A stretch of 64,000 nucleotides of DNA from Novosphingobium organovorum (lineage in GTDB: Bacteria > Pseudomonadota > Alphaproteobacteria > Sphingomonadales > Sphingomonadaceae), in assembly GCF_022832435.1 (NCBI RefSeq), contig NZ_JALHLF010000013.1, forward strand, positions 662 through 64,661, given 5' to 3'. A program made the position numbers and the translations under genes. This document shows, piece by piece, positions 7,760 through 17,154 of this stretch. A model generated the notes under the pieces. The model made no database searches, had not been told where the DNA came from, and saw nothing but the letters and a program-made list of their open reading frames with translations. The first letter of the stretch is position 1. Every line of letters begins with the position of its first letter.

Positions 7760-8245
7760 ATGTATGAATTCGCACCCGAGGCCAACGCGCCCAAGCCCGA
7801 GCTTTACGACGACCTGGCCAGCGCCGCGCGCGCGCTCGTCTCCGGGGAGAGCGATGGCGTCGCCAACATGGCCAATCTCGCCGCGCTGATCTGGCAGTTC
7901 GTTCCCGATCTCAACTGGGCCGGGTTCTACCGCCGCATCGAAGACGAGCTGGTGCTCGGCCCGTTCATCGGCAAGCCCGCCTGCATCCGCATCGCGCTCG
8001 GCGCGGGCGTGTGCGGCGCCGCGGCGGCGAGCGGCGAGACCCAGCTGGTCCCCGACGTCCACGCCTTTCCCGGCCATATCGCCTGCGATGCGGACAGCCG
8101 CTCCGAACTCGTCGTCCCCGTCCTGCAAGATGGAAAGGTGATCGCGGTGATCGATCTCGACAGCCCCCTGCCCGGCCGCTTCGACGCGGACGATGCCGAG
8201 GGTATCGCGCGCCTCGCCGCGATTGCCGCTGAAGCGATCGGATAA
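7760..8245 (+). CDS. msrC: free methionine-(R)-sulfoxide reductase (GAF domain)
   Basis: This 161-residue single GAF domain of the YebR/fRMsr family reduces free methionine-R-sulfoxide. The three characteristic cysteines are present at 75 (GKPACIRI), 85 (GAGVCGAAA) and 109 (GHIACD), as is the SRSELVVP strand. It is divergent from the sorbosone-dehydrogenase-like gene, with 62 bp between starts. A modular hairpin repeat follows its stop. Confidence 0.93.
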   Translation: MYEFAPEANAPKPELYDDLASAARALVSGESDGVANMANLAALIWQFVPDLNWAGFYRRIEDELVLGPFIGKPACIRIALGAGVCGAAAASGETQLVPDVHAFPGHIACDADSRSELVVPVLQDGKVIAVIDLDSPLPGRFDADDAEGIARLAAIAAEAIG

Positions 8246-8260
8246 CAGCAGAGGATTTTC

Positions 8261-8374
8261 CGAGGGCCATCGCCCTCGGGCTCCCCGAACTGTCGACGAC
8301 AGCTTTCTTCGCCAAGGAGGCGCGGCTGCGGTGCGGTCGTGACTCATCGGGGCAAGACGCTCCCTTGAATCCGT
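8261..8374. repeat. modular intergenic hairpin element, copy C (eroded)
   Basis: This has the same layout as the copy at 6085: a CGAGGG/CCCTCG hairpin (8261-8278), GGCTCCCCGAAC, a middle section whose pairing is poor, then GGGGCAAGACGCTCCCTTGAATCC as the degenerate core (about 8350-8374). A further isolated CTCCCTTGAATCC lies near 8411-8424. No gene was found between 8246 and 8506 apart from this. Confidence 0.65.
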
Positions 8375-8506
8375 CATTCCTGCCCCAGTTCAGGACATGC
8401 CCTAAGCAGTCTCCCTTGAATCCTTGGATTTTCGTGCAATTCAATGCTAAATTTCGCGTTAATATGCCGATCCAATCGGACTTCTATCGCGAAAGGGTGC
8501 CCTGCG

Positions 8507-9145
8507 ATGCGTCTTCCTCTCCTGCTTGCCGCCGGGGCCGCCTTGGTGGTTACAGCCCCCGGAGCCTTTGCCCAGAGCGCCGCCCCGATGCCGGTCCGTT
8601 ACGGCGGGTTCGATCCCGTCGCGCGCGACGCCTGGCTGGTCGATTGCCGCCAGAAGGTCGCCGCGCGCGATTCGCAACTGGGCGGAGCGCTGATCGGCGG
8701 CGCGGTGGGAGCGCTGGCGGGCAACCGCATCGCCGGACGGGGTAACCGCACGGTCGGGACTCTGGTGGGGGCCGGTGTCGGCGCCGTGGCGGGCGCCGCG
8801 ATTGACGGCGCAGCCGATCACGCCCGCGCGCGCGATGAATGCGAAGCCTACCTCGATGCCTATTACAAGCGCTACACCAGCGGGGGCTATGCCACCTACA
8901 GCGCGGGATCAGGCTACGGCGCGGACTACACCCAGCCCGGCTATCGCCCGGACTACGCGATCGCTCCGGCGAAGCGCAGCCTGCCGGCCGCGCAGGCGGA
9001 CTGCACCGAGACGGTCGAATACGTCACCGAGGACGAACCCGAGCGCCCAGCCCGCCGCACGATCCCGCCCCGCCCCAAGCCGCGCAAGGCCGTGCCGAGC
9101 AAGGCGGTAAAGATCACCCCCAGCAAGACCGTCAGCCTGCGCTAG
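8507..9145 (+). CDS. glycine-zipper 2TM-domain secreted protein
   Basis: This 212-residue protein has a signal peptide (residues 1-22, cleavage after AFA). A glycine-zipper segment follows at about 60-100 (GGALIGGAVGALAGNRIAG, then GAGVGAVAGAAIDG). The tail is Tyr- and Pro/Lys-rich. Glycine-zipper 2TM proteins sit in or at the outer membrane, and a lipoprotein Cys is absent here. The ATG at 8507 is chosen because the signal peptide starts there after GAAAGGGTG. The function is unknown. Confidence 0.8.
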   Translation: MRLPLLLAAGAALVVTAPGAFAQSAAPMPVRYGGFDPVARDAWLVDCRQKVAARDSQLGGALIGGAVGALAGNRIAGRGNRTVGTLVGAGVGAVAGAAIDGAADHARARDECEAYLDAYYKRYTSGGYATYSAGSGYGADYTQPGYRPDYAIAPAKRSLPAAQADCTETVEYVTEDEPERPARRTIPPRPKPRKAVPSKAVKITPSKTVSLR

Positions 9146-9247
9146 AGCGGTTTTCGATCAGATTGCATCGGATCGACCGCTCTCGATTTTTGTTTTGACG
9201 CATTTTCTGAACCGTCAGGTGATTCCACCTGACTGGAAAATGCTCTA
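9143..9247. repeat. 105-bp intergenic element with terminal inverted repeats
   Basis: The ends read TAGAGC..TTTTC and GAAAA..GCTCTA, an imperfect terminal inverted repeat. Two internal hairpins are present: GAGCGGT/ACCGCTC around 9145-9222, and a perfect 8-bp stem GTCAGGTG/CACCTGAC near the right end. The layout suggests a miniature, non-coding dispersed element. It overlaps the stop codon of the glycine-zipper gene and separates it from parB. Confidence 0.75.
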
Positions 9248-9270
9248 ATCGAACGGCTGAGCGCCCTTGC

Positions 9271-10251
9271 TCAGATCGCGCCGCCGGTCAGCCGCTGGCA
9301 GACAAGGTCGAGCTGATCGAGCGTCGCGTAGCGGATCGTCACCGTTCCCGAGCGCGGGTCGGCGTCGGCCTGAATCTTGACCGGAAGCCCGAGGAACTCC
9401 TCAAGGTGGCTTTGCACCGCGACGATATCCGCATCGTGCGCCGGATCGCGCGCGGTGCGCGCAGCGCGGCGCGGCGCGGTGTCCCCGCGCATGGTCTTGC
9501 GCACCAGCTTCTCGACATCGCGCACCGACATCTGCGCGGAAACCGCCTTTTGTGCGATCTCCTCCGCGCCCTCGCACCCGATCAGCGCACGCGCGTGGCC
9601 CATCGACAGCTCGCCCTTCTCGACCAGACGCACGACATCGTCGGGCAAAGCCAGCAGGCGCTGGAAGTTGGCGACATGGCTGCGGCTCTTGTCAACCAGA
9701 CGCGCGATTTCGGCCTGGGTCATGCCTTCGGATTCGGACAGGCGCTGATAGGCGCGCGCTTCTTCGATAGGGTTGAGATCCTCACGCTGGAGGTTCTCGA
9801 TCAGCGCAAGCGCCATGACCTCGCGATCCGACAGATCGCGCACGAGCGCCGGGATTTCGTGGAGCTGGGCCTTCTGCGCCGCGCGCCAGCGGCGTTCACC
9901 CGCGACAAGCTGGTAGCTGCCGGTATCGGTCGGACGCACGATGATCGGCTGAATCACCCCGCGCTGCGCGATCGAGGCGGCCAGTTCGTCGAGCGCTTCC
10001 TCGTCGAAGTAGCGGCGCGGCTGCTGCGGATCGGGCTTGATGTCGGCAATTGCCAGCGAACGCAGCCCTCCGGCCCGGTTGTTCGCCGCAGCGGTTCCTG
10101 TCGCTTCGCCCGAAGCGGCGGGGCTGACAGGCTCTTCGCGGCGGCTTTCGCCCAGAAGCGCGCCAAGGCCGCGCCCAAGGCCGCGATTGGGGGACTTGCG
10201 CGAAGCCGACGGACTCATCGCCGTGATGCGGGGGCCGGTGTCGTCGCTCAT
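9271..10251 (-). CDS. parB: chromosome partitioning protein ParB
   Basis: This CTP-dependent DNA clamp loads at parS and organises origin segregation. It has 326 residues: a basic N-terminus with a GRGLGALLG peptide (about 24-34) that stimulates ParA ATPase, a nuclease/CTPase-like domain with GERRWRA (118-124) and ENLQRED, a helix-turn-helix near 160-190, and a C-terminal dimer domain. The start overlaps the parA stop (ATGA), which implies translational coupling. The longer upstream frame is parA read out of frame. Confidence 0.97.
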   Translation of the reverse strand: MSDDTGPRITAMSPSASRKSPNRGLGRGLGALLGESRREEPVSPAASGEATGTAAANNRAGGLRSLAIADIKPDPQQPRRYFDEEALDELAASIAQRGVIQPIIVRPTDTGSYQLVAGERRWRAAQKAQLHEIPALVRDLSDREVMALALIENLQREDLNPIEEARAYQRLSESEGMTQAEIARLVDKSRSHVANFQRLLALPDDVVRLVEKGELSMGHARALIGCEGAEEIAQKAVSAQMSVRDVEKLVRKTMRGDTAPRRAARTARDPAHDADIVAVQSHLEEFLGLPVKIQADADPRSGTVTIRYATLDQLDLVCQRLTGGAI

Positions 10252-11024
10252 GCTGCCTTTCTCGTTTCGGGAAGCCGGGTAATCAGTTCGCGCGCCAGCG
10301 CCATGTAGGCGCGGCTGCCCGCGCAGGCGTGATCGTAGATCAGCGCCGGAACGCCATGGCTGGGCGCTTCGGACAGGCGCACGTTGCGCGGGATGTGGGT
10401 TTCGAAGATGAGCTGGCCGAGGCACGAGCGCACGTCGTCCGACACCTGATCGGTCAGACGGTTGCGGCGATCGAACATGGTGAGGACGATGCCGATGATG
10501 CCCAGATCCGGGTTGAAGCGCTGCTGGACGCGTTCGACCGTAGTGAGCAGCTGGCTCAGCCCTTCCAGCGCGAAGAACTCGCACTGCAGCGGGACGAGCA
10601 GCTTGTCGGCGGCGGTCAGTGCGTTGAGGGTAAGCAGGCCGAGCGAAGGCGGGCAGTCGATCAGGCAGACGTCGTAGCCCGAATCGTCGCGCAGCGCGTT
10701 GCGCAGGCGGTGGGCGCGGTCGTCGGCGTTGACCAGTTCGACCTCGGCGCCCGACAGGTCGACCGTCGCCGCGAGCAGGTCGAGGCCGGGGATCGAGGTC
10801 GGCACCACACAGTCGGCGACGGCCTTCTTGTCGACGAGAACGTCGTAGGAAGAGAAGGCGCGGTCGGCCGGATAGACGCCGATCCCGGTCGAGGCGTTGC
10901 CCTGCGGATCAAGGTCGATAAGCAGGGTTTTCCACCCCGTCGCGGCAAGCGCGGTGGCAACGTTGATGGCCGTCGTGGTCTTTCCGACGCCACCCTTCTG
11001 GTTGGCGATAGCAATACGGATCAC
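10248..11024 (-). CDS. parA: chromosome partitioning ATPase ParA
   Basis: This 258-residue deviant-Walker ATPase moves ParB-bound origins by nucleotide-dependent DNA binding. The Walker A is KGGVGKTT (about residues 10-17), with the family LIDCPPSLG and DLDPQGN motifs. It starts 6 bp after rsmG and ends in an ATGA overlap with parB. The operon order mnmG-rsmG-parA-parB is the usual one near alphaproteobacterial origins. Confidence 0.98.
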   Translation of the reverse strand: MIRIAIANQKGGVGKTTTAINVATALAATGWKTLLIDLDPQGNASTGIGVYPADRAFSSYDVLVDKKAVADCVVPTSIPGLDLLAATVDLSGAEVELVNADDRAHRLRNALRDDSGYDVCLIDCPPSLGLLTLNALTAADKLLVPLQCEFFALEGLSQLLTTVERVQQRFNPDLGIIGIVLTMFDRRNRLTDQVSDDVRSCLGQLIFETHIPRNVRLSEAPSHGVPALIYDHACAGSRAYMALARELITRLPETRKAA

Positions 11025-11030
11025 GTGGTC

Positions 11031-11663
11031 TTACCCCTTCCTGCCGGTCAGCGTACCGACAATGATGCCTGCTTGCGGGTCCGTCAGGGACTGTTCCACG
11101 TGGAACACGTGCCGCCACTTGCGAAGGTCTTCCAATTCTTGCTTTGCCGAACGGCCCTTGGGCAACACCCAGCGGGTGTCACTTGTGGAAAATCGCGAGG
11201 ATAACTCAAGAAGTCTTTGCAGCGGCGCAAAGGCACGCGCTGAAATGACCGCGGCGTGACACGAATCGACCAGTTCGAGCCGCCGCCCTTCCACCCGTGC
11301 CCGGTCGAGCCCCATGGCGAGTCGCGCACGGTCGAGCCATTCGATGCGCCGGGCGCGCGATTCGACCATGACCACTTCGAGATCGGGCCGCAGCGCGGCG
11401 ATCACCAGACCGGGGAATCCGGCTCCAGTGCCCAGATCGAACCAGGCCCCGCTTGTTTCACGTGGAACATGGGCGAGCAGCTGCGCCGAATCGACAATGT
11501 GGCGGAGCCAGACCTGATCGAGGCTGGCGGCCGAGACGAGGTTCTGCTGCTGGTTCTCCTGCCCCAGCATCGCAACCAGCGTGTCCAGGCGTTGGGCTGC
11601 TTCGGGGGTGTATTCGGGGCGCTGTTCAAGCCAGGCACGCGCCTCGGTTTCAGTGGTAATCAT
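11031..11663 (-). CDS. rsmG: 16S rRNA (guanine-N7)-methyltransferase RsmG
   Basis: The enzyme methylates G527 of 16S rRNA using S-adenosylmethionine. The 210-residue Rossmann methyltransferase has motif I at about 75-86 ([12 protein letters not shown]). The start overlaps the mnmG stop (ATGA). Two parS-like sites fall inside the gene and are read as HVFHVEQ and HVPRET. The C-terminal parS lies close to the parA start. Confidence 0.96.
   Translation of the reverse strand: MITTETEARAWLEQRPEYTPEAAQRLDTLVAMLGQENQQQNLVSAASLDQVWLRHIVDSAQLLAHVPRETSGAWFDLGTGAGFPGLVIAALRPDLEVVMVESRARRIEWLDRARLAMGLDRARVEGRRLELVDSCHAAVISARAFAPLQRLLELSSRFSTSDTRWVLPKGRSAKQELEDLRKWRHVFHVEQSLTDPQAGIIVGTLTGRKG
11092..11107. 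promoter_or_regulatory. parS site 1 (inside rsmG)
   Basis: TGTTCCACGTGGAACA is a perfect 16-bp palindrome matching the universal chromosomal parS consensus. It lies 68 bp upstream of the parA start, within the 3' part of rsmG. Confidence 0.95.
11454..11469. promoter_or_regulatory. parS site 2 (inside rsmG)
   Basis: TGTTTCACGTGGAACA has one asymmetric position relative to the perfect palindrome and is within the accepted parS consensus. It is encoded in rsmG about 350 bp from site 1. Confidence 0.95.
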
Positions 11664-13510
11664 GCGCGGGCCGACTCCTTGCGGGCGCGAACCAGGACAG
11701 CGGCCAATGCCGCCGGGGTGATGCCGGGGATACGTCCCGCTGCGGCCAGCGTGGCCGGACGGGCCTTGGTCAGACGCTCGACCATCTCGCGCGAAAGACC
11801 CGGAATCTGATCGTAGGGGAAGTGATCGCCAAGCGGCAAGGCCTCGCTTGCACGCAAGTCTTTCAACTCACGCTCCTGGCGTTCGAGGTAGGGGGCATAG
11901 GCCACATCCTCGCCGACCTCCTCGACCAGCGCCGGATCGTCGAGCAGGGCCGGATCGATCCAGGCGCCCAGCGCGTCCAGATCGATCCCGTCAAAGCGCA
12001 GCCACTCGCGCAGGGGCAGCGTGCCAAGGTCTAGCCGGGCCGCGAAGCCCGCAGCGTTGAGCGCCCCTGCCCCCACCAGCGTATCGAGCCCGGATTCGAG
12101 ACGCGCACGCACCGAACCGCGTTCGGCAAACCAGGCGCGGCGCTCTTCGCCGACCGTCCCCGCCGCGATGGCGAGCGGCGTGAGACGGCTCGCGGCGTTG
12201 TTCGCGCGCAGGCGAAGACGGTACTCCGCACGCGCGGTCAACATGCGGTACGGCTCGCTCACCCCGTGCAGCGTGAGATCGTCGATCATCACCGCCATGT
12301 AGCTGTTCGCGCGATCAATCGGCGCGGGCTCGAACCCCAGCGTCGCGGCGGCGGCGTGCATCCCGGCCACGAGCCCTTGCGCGGCGGCTTCCTCGTACCC
12401 AGTGGTGCCGTTGATCTGGCCAGCGCAATAGAGCCCCGGCATGTCCCGCAGCTCAAGACTGGGGCGCAGGGCGCGCGGATCGATGTGATCGTACTCGACC
12501 GCGTAGCCGGGCACGACCATCTCGACCGCTTCGAGCCCTTCCATCGACCGCATCATTTCGAGCTGCACATCCGTCGGCAGCGAGGTGCTGACCCCGTTGG
12601 GGTAGACCAGATGGGTCGAGAGCCCCTCGGGCTCGAGGAATATCTGGTGCCCGTCACGATCGGCAAAGCGGTGAATCTTGTCCTCGATCGAAGGGCAATA
12701 GCGCGGCCCCCGCGCGCCGATCGCGCCCGAGAACAGCGGCGAGCGATCGAGGTTCGCACGGATGATGTCATGCGTGCGCGGATTGGTCCGCGTGATCGCG
12801 CAGAACACCTGTGGGACATGGCGCTGGCCCATCGCCGACATGGTCCAGCCTTCGCCGTCGGAGGGTTGCTCGTCGAGCCGTCCCCAGTCGATCGTGCGGC
12901 CATCGAGCCGCGGCGGCGTTCCGGTCTTGAGCCGGGCCATCGGCAGCGCCGCCTCGCGCATCTGCGCGGCGAGCCGCTGCGCCGAGGCTTCGCCGATCCG
13001 CCCGCCGACAAGACGCTCATCACCGCGAAACAGAGTGCCGCCGAGGAACGTGCCGGTGCAAAGGACTGTCGCCGACGCGGCTAGCGCAGTGCCATCGGCG
13101 AGGTCGATGCCGACCACCCGGCCCTGCTCGATCCGCAACGCGGCGGCTTCGCCGGCGATGAGCGTGAGGTCCCCCTGCACCTTGAGCAGACCGTGGATCG
13201 CTGCCTTAAACAGCCGCCGGTCGGCCTGGACGCGCGGCCCCTGCACCGCGCTGCCCTTCGAGCGGTTGAGCATACGGTAGTGGACCGCCGAGGCGTCGGC
13301 CGCGCGCGCGATGAGGCCGTCGAAGGCGTCGACCTCGCGCACGAGGTGTCCCTTGCCCAGGCCACCGATCGCCGGGTTGCAGCTCATCGCGCCGACCGCG
13401 TCGAGATCGAAACTGACCAGCGCGACGCGCGCGCCCATGCGCGCGGCCACGGCCGCCGCCTCACAGCCGGCATGACCGCCACCGATCACGATAACATCGA
13501 AAGAATGCAT
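11660..13510 (-). CDS. mnmG: tRNA uridine-5-carboxymethylaminomethyl modification enzyme MnmG (GidA)
   Basis: This FAD protein forms the MnmE-MnmG complex that installs cmnm5U/nm5U at tRNA wobble U34. It has 616 residues. The N-terminal dinucleotide motif is [11 protein letters not shown] (9-19), and [19 protein letters not shown] and TGTFLGG are family signatures. The start at 13510 was chosen because the FAD strand begins at once; the longer frame runs over the parS at 13559. It is the first gene of the rsmG-parAB operon. Confidence 0.97.
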   Translation of the reverse strand: MHSFDVIVIGGGHAGCEAAAVAARMGARVALVSFDLDAVGAMSCNPAIGGLGKGHLVREVDAFDGLIARAADASAVHYRMLNRSKGSAVQGPRVQADRRLFKAAIHGLLKVQGDLTLIAGEAAALRIEQGRVVGIDLADGTALAASATVLCTGTFLGGTLFRGDERLVGGRIGEASAQRLAAQMREAALPMARLKTGTPPRLDGRTIDWGRLDEQPSDGEGWTMSAMGQRHVPQVFCAITRTNPRTHDIIRANLDRSPLFSGAIGARGPRYCPSIEDKIHRFADRDGHQIFLEPEGLSTHLVYPNGVSTSLPTDVQLEMMRSMEGLEAVEMVVPGYAVEYDHIDPRALRPSLELRDMPGLYCAGQINGTTGYEEAAAQGLVAGMHAAAATLGFEPAPIDRANSYMAVMIDDLTLHGVSEPYRMLTARAEYRLRLRANNAASRLTPLAIAAGTVGEERRAWFAERGSVRARLESGLDTLVGAGALNAAGFAARLDLGTLPLREWLRFDGIDLDALGAWIDPALLDDPALVEEVGEDVAYAPYLERQERELKDLRASEALPLGDHFPYDQIPGLSREMVERLTKARPATLAAAGRIPGITPAALAAVLVRARKESARA

Positions 13511-13558
13511 GGCTTCGCGCTTACTCCACCCACGCGAAAGCGTCAAAGCCTTGGGCAC

Positions 13559-13574
13559 TGTTCCACGTGAAACA
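13559..13574. promoter_or_regulatory. parS site 3 (mnmG-mnmE intergenic)
   Basis: TGTTCCACGTGAAACA matches the parS consensus. This is the only one of the seven candidates lying outside coding sequence, 49 bp upstream of the mnmG start. Confidence 0.95.
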
Positions 13575-13591
13575 CCACCTCCATTTCGCAC

Positions 13592-14896
13592 TCATTTGCC
13601 GATGCAGAAACGTCCGAACAGCGCATCGAGCATGTCCTCGGTCGTCGTCCGGCCGATCAGGGTATCGAACGCAACCCGCGTCACGCGCAGCTCTTCGGCC
13701 AGCAGCAGCGGATCGCGCTGGCCCTGCGCGCGGGCCAGAGCCACGCGCGCACGGCCAAGGAGATCGGCCTGACGCCGGTTGATCGCCACGTCTCCCGGAC
13801 GCGGCAGGCGATCGCGACCGAACGCGACAAGCGCGTCGCGCAAGACGTCGAGCCCCTCCCCCGTCTGCGCCGACACCCGGTGAAGCGGAGCGCGCTTGCG
13901 CGCCACATCACCGCGATCGATCTGCGCGTCGATTTCCCAGGTCCCAACGGGTCCCTCGCCCTCGGGCCCGAGCCAGAGCACGAGATCGGCCCGGTCGAGT
14001 TCACCCCGTGCACGGTCGATGCCGATCGCCTCGATCCCGTCGGCCGTCCCCTCGCGCAGGCCCGCCGTATCGATGAAGGCAAAGGGGACGCCGCCAAGCG
14101 CCACGGTACGCACGAGGACGTCGCGCGTGGTCCCGGCCAGCGGCGCGGTGATCGCCGCCTCGTCCTCGACCAGCGCGTTAAACAAGGTGCTCTTGCCCGC
14201 GTTGGGCGGACCGGCGAGAACCACGCGCAGCCCTTCGCGCAAGGCTTCGGCGCGGGGGCGCTCGAGCCACCGGGTCAGGTCATCGGCCAGCGCGCCAAGG
14301 TCCGCGTGGAAGAGCTCGGGCAGGACCGCCACGTCGTCCTCGTCCGCAAAATCGAGAATGGCCTCAACCGCCGCCGAGGCGCTCAGCACCCGATCGCGCC
14401 AGAGCGCCACTTGCTGCGAAAAGGCGCCGCCCGCCATCGCAATCGCGGCACGGCGTTGCAGCTCGGTTTCGGCCGAAAGCAGGTCCGCCAGCCCTTCGGC
14501 CTCAGCCAGGTCAATCCGCCCATTGGCAAAGGCCCGCCGGGTGAATTCGCCCGCTTCGGCCGGGCGGATCGGATGGTCTTCGCCAAGGTCGAGCTGCCCC
14601 AGCGCCGCCTCGACCACGCGCACCACCGCGCGCCCACCGTGCAAATGCAGCTCGGCAAGATCCTCACCCGTCGCCGTGCGCGGGCCGGGAAACCACAAGA
14701 CCAGCGCCTGATCGAGCAGCGCTTCCTGCGCTGTTCCACGTGAAACACGTAAGGAGCGAAGGCTGGCCTGGCGCGGCGTGGGAAGCGTTCCGGCGAGCGC
14801 GGCAAGCGCCTTTCCGGCCGCAGGTCCGCTGATGCGGATGACGCCAAGCGCGGCAGGCGGCGCACCGCTCGACAGGGCAAAAATGGTATCGGTCAT
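13592..14896 (-). CDS. mnmE: tRNA modification GTPase MnmE (TrmE)
   Basis: This potassium-activated GTPase is the partner of MnmG. The 434-residue protein has an N-terminal formyl-THF-binding domain (about 1-115), a helical domain, an inserted G domain with P-loop GPPNAGKS at 229-236 and the GTTRDV switch, and the invariant C-terminal FCIGK with its catalytic Cys. The start was chosen at MTDTIFALSSG, the family beginning. A parS site lies inside the gene. Confidence 0.97.
   Translation of the reverse strand: MTDTIFALSSGAPPAALGVIRISGPAAGKALAALAGTLPTPRQASLRSLRVSRGTAQEALLDQALVLWFPGPRTATGEDLAELHLHGGRAVVRVVEAALGQLDLGEDHPIRPAEAGEFTRRAFANGRIDLAEAEGLADLLSAETELQRRAAIAMAGGAFSQQVALWRDRVLSASAAVEAILDFADEDDVAVLPELFHADLGALADDLTRWLERPRAEALREGLRVVLAGPPNAGKSTLFNALVEDEAAITAPLAGTTRDVLVRTVALGGVPFAFIDTAGLREGTADGIEAIGIDRARGELDRADLVLWLGPEGEGPVGTWEIDAQIDRGDVARKRAPLHRVSAQTGEGLDVLRDALVAFGRDRLPRPGDVAINRRQADLLGRARVALARAQGQRDPLLLAEELRVTRVAFDTLIGRTTTEDMLDALFGRFCIGK
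14732..14747. promoter_or_regulatory. parS site 4 (inside mnmE)
   Basis: TGTTCCACGTGAAACA is identical to the intergenic site at 13559. In the mnmE frame it encodes VSRGTA at about residues 50-56. Confidence 0.95.
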
Positions 14897-14957
14897 GGCC
14901 CGCGCATCAAGCAGATCACGCGCGTCCTGGCAATTCGACCCGCACGCGCCAGCCTGC

Positions 14958-15233
14958 TCAATCGTTCTTGGAGCTTTCACCAAGGCTTTGCGCCGCGCCA
15001 CTCATCGCCATGGCGACGCCGGTTTCCATGAACTGCTGAAACAGCTTGAGACCCATCTGGCCCATCGGTGCCATCTGCTTGGTCAGTTCCTGAAGCTGGT
15101 CGAAATTGCCCGCACCCTTCATCGCGTTGGTGACCGCTTCGACGTAGACCTCATTGGCCCTGGTCACGTCGGGAAGGCCGAGAAAGCGCCGAGCCTCTTC
15201 GGGGGAGCATTCGACCTCGACATTGACCTTCAT
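14958..15233 (-). CDS. DUF6489-family protein
   Basis: This 91-residue acidic protein opens MKVNVEVECSPEEARRFLGLPD. A middle KGAGNFDQLQELTKQMAPMG segment and a Met-rich amphipathic C-terminus follow. The pattern matches a small conserved alphaproteobacterial family (DUF6489) of unknown function. The name is from memory of the family and is not verified here. It lies 61 bp upstream of mnmE on the same strand. Confidence 0.75.
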   Translation of the reverse strand: MKVNVEVECSPEEARRFLGLPDVTRANEVYVEAVTNAMKGAGNFDQLQELTKQMAPMGQMGLKLFQQFMETGVAMAMSGAAQSLGESSKND

Positions 15234-15432
15234 TGGGCTCTCCTCTTCGCACCGTGCCCCACGACACCCGTGCCTCTTCATATCCGACTTGCAACCAAGG
15301 CTGACACATAGCGTTGGCAAAGTCCATGACCAGTGCCTAACCTCGGGCGGCGCATCCCAAGCGCTTCGGCCGGAACCATAAAATTGACACTGGCCGCAAC
15401 CGGATACACAGGCCGATACACAGGAGAGTGCC

Positions 15433-15516
15433 ATGGTCCCCGTTTCCCCCTTTCGGGCCTCGTCCACCGCGCGGACCGGGGCGGTCTCCCCCACCGATCG
15501 GGGAGACGCCGCGTGA
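15433..15516 (+). other. possible 27-codon leader ORF
   Basis: An ATG preceded by CAGGAGAGTGCC (a good ribosome site) opens a 27-codon frame whose TGA overlaps the GTG start of the FMN glutamate-synthase-like gene (GTGA). This arrangement is typical of translational coupling. The peptide has no recognisable family. It may instead mark a frame-shifted N-terminus or be fortuitous. Confidence 0.3.
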
Positions 15517-17111
15517 CCCGCTTCCTTCCCGGCCCGCGATACCTCGTCCCGCTGCTGATCCTGGCTCTCGTCCTTGTCGGAGCCTTCGTCCGCTGGCTTC
15601 ACTGGTCGCTGCTGATCACCTTCCCCCTGCTGCTGCTGACCGCCTGGGACTTCGTGCAGGACCGCCATGCCCTGCGTCGAAACTATCCGTTGATCGCGCG
15701 CGTTCGCTGGCTGTTCGAGGACCTTCGTCCGTTCCTGCGCGCCTATATCGTCGAGAGCGATCGCGAGGGGCGCCCCTTCACCATCGACGAACGCGCGCTG
15801 GTCTATGCCCGCGCCAAGGGCGAAGTCTCGACCCACCCGATGGGCACCGAACTCGACGTCTATTCAGACGAGTACGAATGGCTCGGCCACTCGATCGCCC
15901 CCAATGAAAAAGCACCGGACTCATGGCACGTTCGCGTGGGCAGCGACCACTGCGCGCAGCCTTACGACACCGCGCTCCTCAACATTTCGGCGATGAGTTT
16001 CGGAGCGCTTTCGGCCAACGCGATCGAGGCGCTCAACAAGGGGGCGGCGATCGGCGGCTTCGCGCACGACACCGGCGAAGGCTCGATCAGCCGCTACCAC
16101 CGCAAGCACGGCGGCGACCTAATCTGGGAACTGGGCAGCGGCTACTTCGGGTGCCGCAACAAGGACGGCTCGTTCAACCCCGAGCTGTTCGCCGAGCAGG
16201 CGCAGGACGACCAGGTCAAGATGGTCGAGATCAAGCTCAGCCAGGGGGCCAAGCCGGGGCACGGCGGCGTGCTGCCCGGCGCCAAGGTCACCCCCGAGAT
16301 CGCCGACGCGCGCAAGGTCGACATCGGCGAGGATTGCATCTCGCCCGCCGCGCACCCCGCCTTTTCGACCCCGATCGAACTGCTCGAATTCGTCCAGCGG
16401 CTGCGCGAACTTTCGGGCGGCAAGCCGGCCGGATTCAAGCTGTGCGTGGGCCAACCGCACGAGGTCATGGCGCTGATGAAGGCGATGATCGACACCGGCA
16501 TCACCCCCGACTTCATCGTTGTCGACGGGGCCGAAGGGGGCACCGGCGCCGCGCCGCAGGAACTGACCGACAATGTGGGAATGCCCTTGCGCGAAGGGCT
16601 GATCCTGATGCGCAACGCGCTTGTCGGCACCAATCTCAAGGATCGCATCCGGCTCGGCGCTTCGGGCAAGATCCATTCGGGCGCGGGAATGGCGCGCGCC
16701 TTTGCGCTGGGGGCCGACTGGTGCAACGCGGCGCGCCCCTTCATGTTCGCGCTGGGCTGCGTCCAGTCGATGAAGTGCCACACCGGCAACTGCCCGACCG
16801 GCGTCGCGACACAGAGCGAATGGCGCCAGCGCGGCCTCGTGGTCGACGACAAGGCCGAACGTGTTGCCCGCTTCCAGAAGGAGACGCTCCACGCGCTGCG
16901 CGAAATCGTCGTCGCGATGGGCTACCGCAGCCCCTGGGAACTGACCCAGCACGACATGTACCAGCGCATCGATAGCGCCAAGGCCGGAGCGCTCGACGAG
17001 GTTTATCGCTTTCTCAAGCCCGGCCAACTGCTGGCCGATCCCGACAGCACGCACTATGCCCGCGCCTGGCGCGTGGCGAACGCGGAATCGTTTCGCCGCG
17101 TTGCGCGGTAA
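15513..17111 (+). CDS. FMN-binding glutamate synthase-like protein
   Basis: This 532-residue protein has two N-terminal membrane segments (about residues 8-45), then a complete GltS FMN-binding barrel. The barrel includes ISAMSFGALS, KLSQGAKPGHGG, VDGAEGGTGAAP and the GCVQSMKCHTGNCPTGVATQ region with the Fe-S cysteines. The glutaminase domain of glutamate synthase is absent, so the true reaction is uncertain. It starts with GTG after GGGGAGACGCCGC. Confidence 0.85.
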   Translation: MTRFLPGPRYLVPLLILALVLVGAFVRWLHWSLLITFPLLLLTAWDFVQDRHALRRNYPLIARVRWLFEDLRPFLRAYIVESDREGRPFTIDERALVYARAKGEVSTHPMGTELDVYSDEYEWLGHSIAPNEKAPDSWHVRVGSDHCAQPYDTALLNISAMSFGALSANAIEALNKGAAIGGFAHDTGEGSISRYHRKHGGDLIWELGSGYFGCRNKDGSFNPELFAEQAQDDQVKMVEIKLSQGAKPGHGGVLPGAKVTPEIADARKVDIGEDCISPAAHPAFSTPIELLEFVQRLRELSGGKPAGFKLCVGQPHEVMALMKAMIDTGITPDFIVVDGAEGGTGAAPQELTDNVGMPLREGLILMRNALVGTNLKDRIRLGASGKIHSGAGMARAFALGADWCNAARPFMFALGCVQSMKCHTGNCPTGVATQSEWRQRGLVVDDKAERVARFQKETLHALREIVVAMGYRSPWELTQHDMYQRIDSAKAGALDEVYRFLKPGQLLADPDSTHYARAWRVANAESFRRVAR

Positions 17112-17154
17112 AGACCCCCCTTCTCCACTTTCCAGGACTACGACAGGACAGAGC

